Shown: positions 1 through 11,301 of the stretch, one piece after another
Layout of the letters: the number at the start of each line of letters is the position of its first letter
Numbering within the stretch: position 1 is the stretch's first letter
Assembly (NCBI GenBank): GCA_026119935.1
Contig: JALRMH010000046.1
Span: 186,001 to 250,000 of the forward strand
Direction: 5' to 3'
DNA from: Endothia cerciana
Lineage: Eukaryota > Ascomycota > Sordariomycetes > Diaporthales > Cryphonectriaceae
Length of the DNA stretch: 64,000 bases
Program-made: the position numbers and the translations under genes
Notes under the pieces: generated by a model
What the model was told of the DNA's origin: nothing
The model's database searches: none
Seen by the model: only the letters and a program-made list of their open reading frames with translations

Positions 1-1
1 C

Positions 2-1318
2 AACAGTCGAGTGGGCATCATGACCTTGCACCATTCGGCGATGACCAGAGATCTCGACTCGCTAAAGACGTACCTATTCGGTGCCCTAGGTGAGGATGTA
101 GACACAGCATGTGCCTTGATCGAAGCTACGCCCGCCATTTGGGGCTACACTCAGATCCCCGAACTCTGTGGTCTCTACCTCGAAGTTTGCCAACACACAA
201 AGGTGCCGGACGCTCGAGCAGTTGCACTGACGAACCTCGCTGAGCTAATGGACAAATGCATAACCGAAGGAAGAATGCAAGTTCTGCCAAGTGCGGAAGA
301 CCTAGACTCCCTCCAGCAGTCCCTCGTGGACAGCATCAGCCCGACCCTCGCAAACGCCATCCTTCTGGCCTCCGGCCCTATCATGGCCGTCCACACGCTC
401 AAGCATCACGGCCAAATGTCCTTCTTCACGTTCGAGCATAGGCTACGATCCTGGGGCAAGGCTACAGCGGACGCGATGCATGACAGCAATACCTTCGACA
501 TGCGCATGGCGGCTGCACAAGCCTTGAAATCCTTCGCATCCGCACTCCGCTCGGCTGTCGGCAGCGACTCGGCTTACATCCCCTTCCTACTGGCGCTGCA
601 CATGACGCTCATCGATGACGATGAAGAGATTCGTGAGACGGGCGCAGTTGCTGCCGCGTCTGTCATGGCAGCGGAGGGCGGTCAGGCGCGGCCTCTTCTT
701 GCCGTTGATGCCGCGGACGCCCTGCTGGCCTGGATGCAGAGGTCCTTCGGTCAGACGAACGAGTTCAGGGCGTACGTTGCATGCCGCCTCGTCAGCGATC
801 CATTGATCGCCGTCGACGCCGGCGTGCAGGATCTATCGGCTTGGACGCCGCCCGAGCAGCAGTTCGCCGAGGCGCTCCAGGTCGATGAGAGCCTATTCGC
901 GATCGAGGACCAGAACCTCTTCATTGACGAGGTCAGGGAGACGGAGAGGTGGGCTGTCTTGTTCAGACGGCTGGAGTTGGAATACGACGAAATCGAGGAG
1001 GGCGGCGTCAGCAGAGAGGTGCTCATGATGGACAGCTCCCTAGCTGCAGTGAAGGAGTGGACGGAGAGAGCTCTGAGGGTGCTGGCGGGGCAGGTTACGA
1101 AGGACGACGGGCCGCTGGGGTGGGCTTCAAACCCTGCTGCATTTGCATTGTGTCATCGCGTGCTGGTTTGCGGGAGGCTCCTCTCTGGATTGCTAGGTAC
1201 GGAGGGTCAGACCATCACGGTCCTGCTGGAGCAGATCCGAGAAGCTGGGCGAGGCTCGAGGCTCCACGGCCTGCTGCTGTCTACGCTCGACGCGCCAGCT
1301 GCGCCGCAGGTCGCATAG
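2..1318 (+). CDS. THADA/Trm732-like protein, C-terminal part (5' end outside window)
   Basis: The frame is open from base 2 with no stop upstream. The first in-frame ATG is at 20 and nothing marks it as a true start, so this is read as the last ~438 residues of a longer protein cut by the window edge. The sequence is helical and acidic, of HEAT/ARM-repeat character, with a DDDEEIRETGAVAAA stretch around residue 205 typical of the C-terminal part of THADA/Trm732 (DUF2428) proteins. Family knowledge: Trm732 is the non-catalytic partner of the methyltransferase Trm7 and supports 2'-O-methylation of position 32 in the tRNA anticodon loop; the proteins exceed 1400 residues. No intron is apparent in this part. 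It converges on the DUF3074 gene with a 531-bp gap. The family call comes from recognition of repeat style and one motif, so a different HEAT-repeat protein is possible. Confidence 0.6.
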   Translation, partial: NSRVGIMTLHHSAMTRDLDSLKTYLFGALGEDVDTACALIEATPAIWGYTQIPELCGLYLEVCQHTKVPDARAVALTNLAELMDKCITEGRMQVLPSAEDLDSLQQSLVDSISPTLANAILLASGPIMAVHTLKHHGQMSFFTFEHRLRSWGKATADAMHDSNTFDMRMAAAQALKSFASALRSAVGSDSAYIPFLLALHMTLIDDDEEIRETGAVAAASVMAAEGGQARPLLAVDAADALLAWMQRSFGQTNEFRAYVACRLVSDPLIAVDAGVQDLSAWTPPEQQFAEALQVDESLFAIEDQNLFIDEVRETERWAVLFRRLELEYDEIEEGGVSREVLMMDSSLAAVKEWTERALRVLAGQVTKDDGPLGWASNPAAFALCHRVLVCGRLLSGLLGTEGQTITVLLEQIREAGRGSRLHGLLLSTLDAPAAPQVA

Positions 1319-1849
1319 CCAGACACCACCGATACCATCTTATCCTTCAACCCACCGTGTCTTTATCGGTCGTTCCCGTAGAATAGTTGTCGCCGACCAC
1401 CCCGGTACCCAGACTGGCGCTTTGGCTGAATGGTCATTCACCTCCATTGTGTGGAGTCTGGCTTGGAAAGGGTGGTGATTGAATGGACGCCTGTTCAAAC
1501 CCTGGTTGGAACCGTGGAATTTTACAAAAGTACACTGGCTTCCGGGTGGCACAGAGACGTAGGCTGCAGATCAAACTGCAGCCGAACTCTTTTGCCCCCC
1601 CCCCCTCCCCGTCCCCCTTTTTTCCTCATGGCCTTGGCTATCTTTTGCTCGGCGGACAGACTTGGATGGAGTCTTCACGGTGTTGCAGATAGGATAATCC
1701 AATATTGAAAGGCACTTGGCACTTAGGTCTTCTCCGGCTGGAACCCACCGCAGAGTCCGCGCCAACCATATGTATGCGATACTCCTTTATGCATGTTGCT
1801 GAGGCTTCAATACAAAACGAATCCAACAAACAGCTCGCACCTTTGATCC
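1319..1849. other. convergent 3' spacer
   Basis: This 531-bp gap separates two converging genes and should hold both 3' UTRs. It contains a C-rich tract near 1594-1617. A tRNA-like A-box/B-box pair near 1423-1502 does not fold into a cloverleaf. I see no gene. Confidence 0.6.
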
Positions 1850-3949
1850 TCATTTGGACCTCGATGAGTGTTGCGAGGCCTTCTCGGCGTCCACCTTCGC
1901 GCCCCCGTTCCCATTCCCAAGTGCCTCGTCCGCTTTGCCCGGACCTTCCAGCCTGCCCGAGCCAGCGACCAGCTTCGTATTCTGCGCCTGCAGCTCGCCG
2001 ACCTGCTCCCTCAGGATGTCGACCTGCTTGAGGGCCATATCCCTCTCGATCCTCGTCCTATCCAGCTCCAAGGCCAGGTTGTTCCGTGCCTCTTTCTCCG
2101 CCTCCTTCTTACGCCGCTCCTCCGCCTTCTTCTCGTCCTTCAGGCGCTTCTCCTCTAGCTTCTTCATCTCCTTGAGGTAATTCTCCTCCTGCCGTGCGAT
2201 CTCCTTCTCGTGCTTCTCCTTCAGCTTCGCAAGGGCGTCGCCGCCCTGGTTTGATTTGCTCTGCAGGGTGCGCTCTTGTTGCCTCGCCCGCTTCTCCTCC
2301 AGCTTCCGGTAGCGCTCCTGCAGCTTCTTCAGCTGCTTCTCGTGCTGTGTCGTGGAGGCTTTGGAGCCGGACTCGTTGCTGTTGCCGGACCCGAGGGAGG
2401 CGAGGTCTCCATCGACCGCAGGGGCGACCGGGTCGGGTTCTGGGGCGGATGCGTAGCTGCGGTCCGATTCATCAGAGTCGGAGTCCTCGGCGGTATAGTC
2501 GAGGTCCGTCTCAGGTCCAGATGCGGAGGCGAAGTTTGGTAACCGGGAGGCGACTGCAGACGAGGCCATTCCGAGTGCATCAGAGACCATGGTATACAGG
2601 CGGCTCGGCGGTTCCTGATCTGGCGTTGAGTAACTGCTGGCGTCTCGGTGGTCTGGCACTGCCGGTTGCCTCGCAGGAACGGGAGCTGACGCCTCCCCCT
2701 TCACAGCCTGCCCCCCGAGATCGTTGTCACCAGGGTTCTCGAAGTCCTCCGCGCTCTTCGACTCCAGCCACTTGATGAACCGCCCAGTATCGTTTATGAT
2801 CCCACCAGGTGTGCCCTTCTCGACCATGAACCGCGGTACACTGCCACCAGGGTCAGACCGCGTGACCATGATCCACTCCACCGCCATCTCCGTTCTTGAT
2901 TCGAGGGGATCCATCCCAGCGTCACCCGCCGCCCCGGGAGAGGGCAGCTCTGACATCGAGCGCGCGAGATTCTGGCCCCCGGCCGACTCCGGTGCTTCTC
3001 TGCGCACAGCCGACCGTAGCACTGCCTCCCTGCCGAGCCTATCGCCGCCGAGCTGTAAGGTCGAGGGCGGTATGTCCTCCCGCCTCAAGTCCACCGAAGA
3101 CCTTGTCCTGCGTGGTGGCATATTCACGGGTATCTCCCTGATGATCTCCACGCTCTCGTACGAGCCCCGGATGTAGCCTGACCGGGGTGCACACTCGGGG
3201 TGCCCGCACGGCTTGGACACGAGCATGAACTGTCTGGGCCCCTTCCCCTTCTTTCCCCCCTTCCCCTCCCCGCCGGACCCGGTCAGGAGAAGCGTCACAA
3301 AGTCTCTCGGCGTCGTCGGTCCGGGGAACTGCGCGCTGAGCAGCCACACGTCCGCCTTCCCCACGCCATCACACACGTGGTGCTCGGCCCTCCTCTCCGC
3401 GCCTATCCCCCGGACGTTCCCCGTTCCGGGGCCGCTGAAGGCCTTGAGCGTCTCACCGAACTCCCGCTCGAGGCCCAGCCTGAACCTGTCGAACGGCATC
3501 CCCTCGTGCACGCTCCTCCGTGCAAACCACGCGCCACGTCCGTCTTTAGCCGCCAGCTTGTATACGCTCACGTCCATCGGGTTGTCCTTGGGCGGCACCT
3601 TGACCTCCTTCCACTCCTTCTGCAGCTGTGCCGCGTGCACCGCGGCGGCGGCCTCGCCCTCGTTTGCCGTTGTGTTTGCATGTTCTCTACCGCCGCCGCT
3701 GTTGTTGTTGTTGTTGTTGTTGTTGGAGGAGGAGGAGGGGGGGTCGGACGAGCGCAGGACGGAGCTGTCGGTATGGCTCCGGGCTCTGCCGGGCGGTGAG
3801 GAATTCGCCTGCGCGGGTGGCGTGGGTATGCTGTCGATGACGGTCTGGGCCTGGGCGAAGGTGGAGGTCAGGAAGTGTTTGAGGCTGTCGTGTGATACGT
3901 CGGACCAGTCGATTGGGCCGAGGGCCTTCAGGGGCTCATGGTGGGCCAT
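1850..3949 (-). CDS. DUF3074 (START-like) domain protein with C-terminal coiled coil
   Basis: This is a single-exon gene of 699 codons from the ATG at 3949. The frame extends 30 codons further to an ATG at 4039, but the residues after the inner ATG (MAHHEPLKALGPIDWSDV) look like the usual family start. Residues ~10-110 hold a short helical N-terminus and a low-complexity linker with a run of eight Asn from a GTT repeat. Residues ~110-400 match the fungal DUF3074 family, a presumed START/SRPBCC-type lipid-binding fold, with VYKLAAKDGRGAWFARRS and the late FIKWLESK segment visible. A Lys-rich insertion lies within it. Residues ~400-530 are acidic and disordered, and ~530-655 form a strongly charged K/E/R coiled coil. 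The biochemical role is unknown; lipid binding is inference from the fold family. It converges with the THADA-like gene. Confidence 0.8.
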   Translation of the reverse strand: MAHHEPLKALGPIDWSDVSHDSLKHFLTSTFAQAQTVIDSIPTPPAQANSSPPGRARSHTDSSVLRSSDPPSSSSNNNNNNNNSGGGREHANTTANEGEAAAAVHAAQLQKEWKEVKVPPKDNPMDVSVYKLAAKDGRGAWFARRSVHEGMPFDRFRLGLEREFGETLKAFSGPGTGNVRGIGAERRAEHHVCDGVGKADVWLLSAQFPGPTTPRDFVTLLLTGSGGEGKGGKKGKGPRQFMLVSKPCGHPECAPRSGYIRGSYESVEIIREIPVNMPPRRTRSSVDLRREDIPPSTLQLGGDRLGREAVLRSAVRREAPESAGGQNLARSMSELPSPGAAGDAGMDPLESRTEMAVEWIMVTRSDPGGSVPRFMVEKGTPGGIINDTGRFIKWLESKSAEDFENPGDNDLGGQAVKGEASAPVPARQPAVPDHRDASSYSTPDQEPPSRLYTMVSDALGMASSAVASRLPNFASASGPETDLDYTAEDSDSDESDRSYASAPEPDPVAPAVDGDLASLGSGNSNESGSKASTTQHEKQLKKLQERYRKLEEKRARQQERTLQSKSNQGGDALAKLKEKHEKEIARQEENYLKEMKKLEEKRLKDEKKAEERRKKEAEKEARNNLALELDRTRIERDMALKQVDILREQVGELQAQNTKLVAGSGRLEGPGKADEALGNGNGGAKVDAEKASQHSSRSK

Positions 3950-6393
3950 CGTCGATGTTTGGCACACCCGGTTGGGCCTCTTGAGAACGCTCTGGTCGGA
4001 TATTCCGGAGAGGTCGATATCTTCCCCGTATTTGTACAAGACTGACTTGATAATGATTGCTGTTCGGCATCAATTGGAAGCGGTGACTAGGTCCGGGAAG
4101 CCAGGTTTGAGGAGGACATGGCAGTGACGAGGACTTCCAGCCGTCATAAAGGGGAGACTCAAGAAGTGATCGCTGACAATGAGCAGGAGAACGTGGTCTT
4201 GTACGAACATCAACATCGTCGTCTGGAACATTTACGTAGACATGACTGACGTCACTCTGGGCATTTCCATCCGCGTACCATAGTACCTGATTGAACCCCC
4301 CTGTCCTGGTCAACGAGAAACGTCGTCACTGGGGATCCTGGTGGGTGGGTCGAAACCGCACCACCACACCCCCCCCCCAATATAAGAGCCTTCTCCGGTA
4401 CATAATAGAGGCATCTATCTGCTAATGGGAGCCTGGCATTATTAACTTATATCGGGCGACGGACGATGGATGAAGTGTGACAGCTTCAGTACCCAACGCC
4501 GTAAGAGGATACATACAAGACCAGAGCATACCTAGGTACTGCCCGGGAGACGTTTTGAGAGAGACCATCAGCTCTTCTCGCCTTTCCAGACGAAGCCGTT
4601 ATTACCCTAGTACTCACGAACTCGGCTGGCCTCCCATCTAAGCACTCTCGTACGTGTCCCTCCTCGGTCACTTCCTATGAGTCCGTGAATCATGTTTGGG
4701 AGGGTGGTTCTGCCGAGTCTTGCGTGGGTCTTGCCCATGCCCCGAGCGAGTTGAGGACCGTCGAGGGCATGCGTCAAGAGATTATCAGCACTGCCCTTCA
4801 TCCCCATACCTGCCTTCAAAGTACTCCTGGTGCAGAGACAGAGACTGCAGAAACCGTCAGAAACTCAAGGTTCATAGAGGACGCGGAGCCGAGAGTGAAT
4901 TCTGTGATGGATGGCGGTCCAGGTACAAGATAAGGCAAAGTTTGTTCACTCAAGACGCCATCCGACCCAGGGCTGGCACCAACATCACTCGACTACATCC
5001 TAGCATTCACGTTCAGCCAGAGGGTGCTCAGCGGCTCATCGCAACAGATAACTGGCTCGAGCTTCCGCACCCATCCGGTCTGCTCAGGGCTTGCCGTATC
5101 CGTTAGCCAAGAATCTCCAGAAAGCCGTGTACCGGGCTTATTGACCCGCCTGGCCACGAATTGGGGCGGAATTGACGAGAGCAACCCAGCCCTCGAGACA
5201 GCCCATACTCGGCCCCCTCGGCAAGGAAATAATGTCTGCTCTTCTCGGACGTCTGGGGATACTCCCGCATCCTGCCTTACCGGGGACTCGACTCCTCTAG
5301 CCTCAGCTTGTTGACCCCATCTGGGCATTTCGGATGGGTGCCAAATTTCACATTCACAACCTGCCATTGACACGATACTCCTCCCGCCCAGGCAGCAAGG
5401 TCATGGTGCACATGCGGCGCCTGACATCCCTGTAGAACGGAGGAGACCGGTTATCCTACCGGGGCTCTGCCCGTCCTCCGCCTTCCACGCATGATGATGG
5501 GGGGGGACTCGCCGTCCCAGCTGCACGCAGCCTGGCTGCGGCCACCTTCGGCGGCCGCGACCTTGTCATCACCCATGCATATCGCAAGACGGCTCCCCGA
5601 TGGTGTCGTTGTTGTTGTTGTTGTTGTCATCATCCGCTTGTGCCGCATGACTGCCGGTCGGGGTTGCCTTCTACCCAGGGCATGCATGATGGCACGGAGA
5701 ACTTAATATATCCTCCTGCGCTAGGCGTTTTGTGTGCCGTTCTGAGCGTCCCGGTATCTAAGGTATCGGTACCATCCAGGTGCCAAATTTGCACCGGTGG
5801 TGGGCGGTGGGGGTTGTGCATATCAGATCCTTTCCCTGCGGTCCACGAGCATCCTCCATGGCCCTGGACAGGCATCCCCTGATGAACGGTGCAGAGCATG
5901 CACATCATATCATGATCTTGTTCCTCACACACAAGATTCCTATTGGGCCCATTCCTCGACGATGTCTCCTTCGCGAGACCGACATCCCCCAACCATATTG
6001 GTCGCCAGGAGATCACCTGCCCCATCGTCTTCTTGCCAAGGGGAGTTCCTCTGGTCCGGACAACGCCGACAAGATTTCACATGGTTGCAATGGTCAGCGA
6101 GCGACCACCTGTGCGTGTCCATCGCTACGACCGCACTGGCTTTCCGGTGGGCTGAGCCACGGCCCTGCATCTGACGCGCAGCCGCCAGGCCGGGACTGCG
6201 GCCACGGGGTAACCCCCTCCCCCCTTCGCTCAGAGGGTAGGTTCCCACAGAGCCTCGCTCCCGTCCGGGCAGAATGGCATGGTGCGCGGGCTTGCTGCTG
6301 GGGACACCGGGCTCGCCGCGGGGAGGCTGTGGTCGGCTGCCACCGTGGCATCAGGAGCCTGGTTTCTGGCTCCCTGCGTTCGGACGCCGGGAG

Positions 6394-6398
<5 letters not shown>

Positions 6399-6431
<33 letters not shown>
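6399..6431. repeat. (TC)n microsatellite
   Basis: About 16 uninterrupted TC dinucleotides lie in non-coding DNA. Confidence 0.95.
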
Positions 6432-6433
<2 letters not shown>

Positions 6434-7606
6434 GGCGGCCGGGAGAATCGGCTGTCGGGGAGAATGTGATGGACGGACGGCGCAGATTTTGCCCAGGATG
6501 ACCTGCAGGTGAACGAGCTAAATTTATACATACATGCCCAGGCTTCGCGTCGTCTTGTGTGTTGTGGGGGATTTTGGGAAAGGGGGGGGGGGGGGAAGGG
6601 TTTCCCAATATGCCCACCAGGCGATGATGGGTCGAACTCTGTCGCCTTGTATGCCCGGCTGGCGGACTTGGGAGGCAAGCGGCGTCGTGCCCGCCGCTGC
6701 GGAGCAGGGCTGATAAGATACATGCAGTCAGCATCACGGAACATCGCGTCGACTTGTCAGATTTAAAGTTCCCTCACGCGAGCGAGATCTCCGGCGCCAT
6801 GCCACCATGCCAGGCCCATGGGACCGTGGCGGGGGGGGGGAGGGGAACCGGGCCTCCCCTGGGAAGCAGAAGAAAAAGTCCAGGGGCCGGAGCGAACCCC
6901 AGTTTCCGATCGACTCCCGAGGGATGGACCACCCATCCATCTCATAAACACCCACCCCCCCCCCCACCCTCTCCTTTGGGGGCCACTCGTACCCGACTGG
7001 TCGAGGTGCGAGGGAGGACCTTGGAGATCTGATTTTCCGCGTTTCCCGGGGCCCGCGGTGTCAGTTGCCCTTTTCAGCATCGTAAATAGTGGCACAGCAT
7101 CGCGGGTGACCACCAGGAGGAGGATGGCACGCCCGAAGCCCTGGTTTCAGCAGCGGGTCGGTCAGGTCGCACAGCTGAAGAGGATTGGGGGAGAGGGCGG
7201 GTTGGCCGGGCTTCTACACATAATACAAGAGGAAAAGGGGGAGGGGGGGGAACATAAGTCAGTCATGTCAGTCAGCGGGCTGCAGTGGCCGTCTGGTGCT
7301 CGAATGAGACGGCCCATGCCATGTGGGCTAGTGATCTACGGTTTTGAAAAGTTCCTCCCGATGCGACGCCAGCACCTCGGTCGGCTCTTTGGGCCCCGGG
7401 AAGGGGCAAGGAGGTCTGGGCGGGACCGTTGGAAAATAAGCTCCCGCCGCTTGGATCCTCGGTGCCCTTTGTTTTGGGTTCTTCCTTGATTTCTTTTCTT
7501 CAGCGCCCCATCCCGCGCTGCGGACGAACACATCCCCCTAGGGGGCATCTGAGCATGTGACAGACAGGCCCCCGGGGTGTCTGAGAAAGCCGTTGATATC
7601 CCGGAT

Positions 7607-7620
7607 GGGGGGGGGGGGGG
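7607..7620. repeat. poly(G) tract, 14 nt
   Basis: Fourteen consecutive G, one of many G or C homopolymers of 9-16 nt in the spacers. It is read directly from the sequence; its length may be affected by sequencing error. Confidence 0.9.
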
Positions 7621-9986
7621 ATGAACGGGGCCGGGGAGGGGGTCCGATATACTACTACTATGGTAGAAAAGTCCCGAGGGAACACCGCCCCTGACTGACA
7701 GCTGGAGAGAACAGAGGCTGCAGAGGAGGATCCGGATCTGGGTATCGCCGGGTGATTCGTGATGCCCGATTGAGACTCTCGATCTATTGTGTGGTGAGAC
7801 GGCGGGCGAGTCAGCGCACTCCTCACTCGTATCATCCGTGGCTATGATCCTGTCCGCTCGTGAGAGGGAAAGCAAATCTGGTAGCCTGGGGCGCCCAGAG
7901 GTCCTGACGTTGGTAGCTGAGACAGGCGGGTGTCAAAGTGCCTGCGCAAACGTCCTTTGGGTTGAGGCCATTGACAGATGTCCGTGCCAAACCGCCACAT
8001 ATCTTGAAACGGGCACACGGCACTAGGATGCTGACTTGTATTCTTCAGCCCACCGGTCAGTCGGTGTTCACGTAACGCAGTTAGCCCATCCCCACCTGGA
8101 AGTAAGGTGACATCGCATGGCTGGCATCGGTCACTTGGACGGACAGTCTTATTCAGAGATCAGCGGAATTGAGTCGGGGAAATTTAGGCACAAGCCGGTG
8201 GTCTCTGATGGTGGCCTCTTTTTTTTTCTCCAGTTTTTTTTTTTTCTTTTGCTCGATTGTTTCTTAAGACTAAATACTAGACAAGGGGACAAAAGAGCAT
8301 GAGGTCCACCACCTGAGTAAACAGGGCAGCCTCGAAAGGGGAAGAAAAAAAAAAAGGAAAAAAAAAAAGGGGGGGGAGAAAAGTACGGCCACCGCCACCA
8401 GGGCTGGTCGCCGTATGCGCAGAGGAGAATTTCCAGCATCTCATGCTCCACGGATGCGCTCATTAGTTGCAGGGGGAAACCTGTTCCTCGCCAAATGCAA
8501 CGTCGCATCCGCAGGCTTTGTTCTTCCTGTAGCACCTCGCGGCTTAGGCACTGGTAATGAGGAGGACTTGACACTCAACTCATGCCGAGACCTTTGCGTG
8601 GGGAGTGGCAGGGAACAAGCAGTGAGACGAGCTACAATCTGTTTCCCGCGTTTCCAAACCAGACCCAGTCCATCACCCACTTGCTGGGCAAATCCCCCTT
8701 TTTGACCGCTGCAACGACTGATCGAGTGAGCGTCCGCCCGCAACGGTATCGAGTGCTCAGAGTGGACCAAAGCCAGATCCCCTTCCGAGCTAGCAGAATT
8801 TGGGAAGTCTGCTTTTGGATCCTACTCTGCCGTCAAAAACCATGCCCGGCCCGCTCACTCTGCGCTGGTGCCCGTGGAACTGCCGTGAATCCTTCATCCC
8901 GGGTCGTGTGTGTACTCGGCGTTGGCGAAAAAAAAGGGCCCCGCATCCTTCCAGTTTGAGACTGTCCCGCAGAAACCTTCTTTTGATGCCCAGCTCTTCT
9001 CATGTTGAACCACCTCCCGCTTCAAGCCCCGTTCCTGCCTCCGGGCGAGCGGAGAGCAGAATTCTTGGTTTGCTCCGTTGTTGACATCCAGTGCCTCTTG
9101 CCTCTGGCCCGCACATGCCACATGTTGGCGTCCGTCGTCGGCTCGGTATGATCATGTCCTCAACCTTGATGCGCGATCAAGTCTCGCGGAAGTCCAGTTC
9201 CGCTTAAGTTGCCGCTGTCGAATATCCCGACACATGGGAAACTCCAGTCCGGCCTTTTCATGTCGAATAGTCGTATGAAGTCCCAACGTCTAGTTGGGAA
9301 AACCATCGTCGTTCGGGAAATAGTCGTCGCCCAGAGCTCTCATTATGTAGTCGGAAATATCCATCATCAAGGTCGTTGGATCATCCGCGGAGGTAAAAAT
9401 GAAACCAAGCCCAGGGTAACGAATGTCCATCTTGAAGCGAGTGCGAGTGATGACAGGCCACCACATCGCAAATGGGGTATCATCTAGAAAGCCACTTTAT
9501 GCCGCCAAGGAAAAGAAATTGAACAGAGAAGAGATGACGGAAACCTGGAACCCCGATTCTTGTCGATGCCGGTCCTTTTGCCGGGCTATGATGCATTGCT
9601 GCGTGTTCCTCTTGATGTAAGACGCAAAAGGAAAATGAGAATCGATGACAGCCACCCAATATTCCGACAGTCCCTGCCTTGACCGAAAATGCAATCAAAA
9701 CACCCGCCCGAACCGGACCCAGCCTGAATGAGGGACGAGGTGGAGGCTGCTCCCAGTGGGTTGGGGGTGTCGAGATCCAACAGCCCGAGCTACGGCTGCA
9801 TCGTGTGATAGAAAACCGTCCTGTGGGATGATCTCTGCTGACGCAATAGCAGCAACTGGTTGGACCTGCTGTTCTCGACGCTCCCAACACCAGAAGCGCC
9901 CATGACCGAGCTGGCGGTAGTAGTGTTGCTGATGGGAGTTATCCTAAAACCGAGGAGGAAAGAAAAAAGAAGAAGAAAAAGAAGGG

Positions 9987-10005
9987 AAAAAAAAAAAAAA
10001 AAAAA
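9987..10005. repeat. poly(A) tract, 19 nt
   Basis: Nineteen consecutive A follow a purine-rich stretch of A/G blocks from about 9955. It lies some 260 bp beyond the stop codon of the minus-strand gene ending at 10264. The orientation does not suggest a retroposed tail. Confidence 0.9.
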
Positions 10006-10263
10006 GGAAAACCGATGAAATCAGACGCTCGCTCGCTTCATAGACTGAGGAAACCCAAGAACCCGTGATGAATGTGCGCCGCAAGCCCGCGCCTTGTTAT
10101 GCAAAATGCCGATGTGCCCTGACATGGAAATGCTGAGGTGTCTCTCTAGTCTCTTTCCCTCTTCGTCGTCACGGAATAACAGCCGGAGGATTGTGACCTA
10201 AAGGAGATATTACTGTGAAGATGTAGCCGAAGGGTAGCTGTCTTCAGTGACGCGTGGTGGTTG

Positions 10264-11301
10264 TCACATGATTGTCGCATACTCCTGGTATCGCTGGTCC
10301 CATCCGAAACCGCCATAACTTGACACGCCGCATTGTTGTGTCAACATGCTAGGAAGGGGCAGTTGAGGTATGGATGGGATCGGCGCCGTCACGACGGGTG
10401 AGCTGTAGAAGAACCCGGCGGAAGAGAAAGGCTGACTGTATGTCGGCGTGGGAGGAGACACCTGGGCCTCACTCAGTCCTAGGGTGGCCCAGAGAGGCAT
10501 ACTATCGGCTGAGGTCGACACGACACTCGGGCTGGAAGGCAGGATCCTCCAGGCCTCAACAGGGGCAGGGACACTCGACGGTGTTGTGGGTTGGGACCAA
10601 AGGCTCGCGCTGGCCGGCGACGATGGCAGCAGGGGAGGCTGGCGTATCACTTCGACGACCCTCGGAGGTGGGGGGAGGAGGGGCTTCATGAGGCCCAGCA
10701 GTTGCGACTTGACCTCGTCGCTTTTGCCGTTGAGTAACTCGCCGGCACCCTCCTCTTCCAGTCCCTCCAGTGCAGAAACATGTGTGCGGTACACGAATTT
10801 GTTGATGGCCTGGACAAAGTCTTCGTGCAGCTTCTTGGCCTGCTGGTCCTTCTCCGTCCAGTCATGGGTATTTGCCTTGGCGTCAACACAGTGAACATCC
10901 TTATGGTAGTCGATAAGAGACTCGATGGTATCTTTGCTGAGCTTGAACCCGACCTCGTTGCGCAGGACCATATCCACGTGGACCACGTATGCCTCGATGT
11001 GGGTGAGTTGATAGTTGAAGAGAGCCTCCACGAGCGGGTTGGGGTCTTCCCGAAGGTCAGCTTCTGGCGCCTTGGGCAGCATGAGAGATGTCAGGGTCCA
11101 GATGGCGTTCTCGTTGGACAGAAGTTCGGTCAGACATCTCTGATGTTGCATGACACTATTCAGGGGCCGCTTGACTCGGTTGACCCTCTTCAGTGTCTGC
11201 GTGAGCCACTGCTCTGGCTTGCCGGACCCAAGCACGACGTTGACAGAAGATGCCCTGGGGGCGAAGGCTGCCGCCGAGGCGGGTAGTAATTGTGGAGGCA
11301 T
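10264..11301 (-). CDS. hypothetical protein, Pro/Ser-rich C-terminus
   Basis: This is a single-exon frame of 345 codons from the ATG at 11301. A 46-codon upstream extension is open but Pro/Ser-rich with no domain character, so the inner ATG (MPPQLLPASAAAFAP) is preferred. I do not recognise the family. Residues ~20-200 look like a compact helical domain (EQWLTQTLKRVNRVKRPLNSVMQHQ, then repeated hydrophobic helices and HVDMVLRNEVGFKLSKDTIESLIDYH; each quoted in part). From ~210 on the chain is low-complexity Pro/Ser/Tyr-rich with a proline run (LLPPPPR) and ends in YGGFGWDQRYQEYATIM. No signal peptide or membrane segment is seen. The codon bias and sustained helical pattern support a real gene; an unstructured, protein-binding tail is inference. 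It is isolated, with more than 6 kb of spacer on either side. Confidence 0.65.
   Translation of the reverse strand: MPPQLLPASAAAFAPRASSVNVVLGSGKPEQWLTQTLKRVNRVKRPLNSVMQHQRCLTELLSNENAIWTLTSLMLPKAPEADLREDPNPLVEALFNYQLTHIEAYVVHVDMVLRNEVGFKLSKDTIESLIDYHKDVHCVDAKANTHDWTEKDQQAKKLHEDFVQAINKFVYRTHVSALEGLEEEGAGELLNGKSDEVKSQLLGLMKPLLPPPPRVVEVIRQPPLLPSSPASASLWSQPTTPSSVPAPVEAWRILPSSPSVVSTSADSMPLWATLGLSEAQVSPPTPTYSQPFSSAGFFYSSPVVTAPIPSIPQLPLPSMLTQQCGVSSYGGFGWDQRYQEYATIM

Larger units (their letters stand above)
3950..10263. other. 6.3-kb gene-poor spacer
   Basis: No open frame here resembles a protein; the frames are short, overlap on both strands and are dominated by simple repeats. The spacer contains the upstream region of the DUF3074 gene, palindromic motif copies at 4275-4286 and 7656-7665, a GTT run near 5608-5626, a TC microsatellite at 6399-6431, G tracts at 6582-6595 and 7607-7620, and an A tract at 9987-10005. 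A weak 5S-rRNA-like stretch lies on the minus strand near 4600-4660 and is reported as a finding only. The 3' UTR of the gene ending at 10264 should lie at the right end. Confidence 0.6.

Noticed and set aside
1416..1515. tRNA-like A box (TGGCTGAATGG) and B box (TGTTCAAACCC)
   Set aside because: Acceptor, D and T stems do not pair, so no cloverleaf can be drawn.
3213..4127. 304-codon plus-strand frame across the DUF3074 gene
   Set aside because: It is antisense to a gene with clear domain and coiled-coil pattern; its composition is Ser/Pro/Leu-rich shadow sequence.
5780..6469. 229-codon plus-strand frame
   Set aside because: Cys/Trp/His/Arg-rich random composition, ends in the TC microsatellite (Ser-Leu repeat), no domain.
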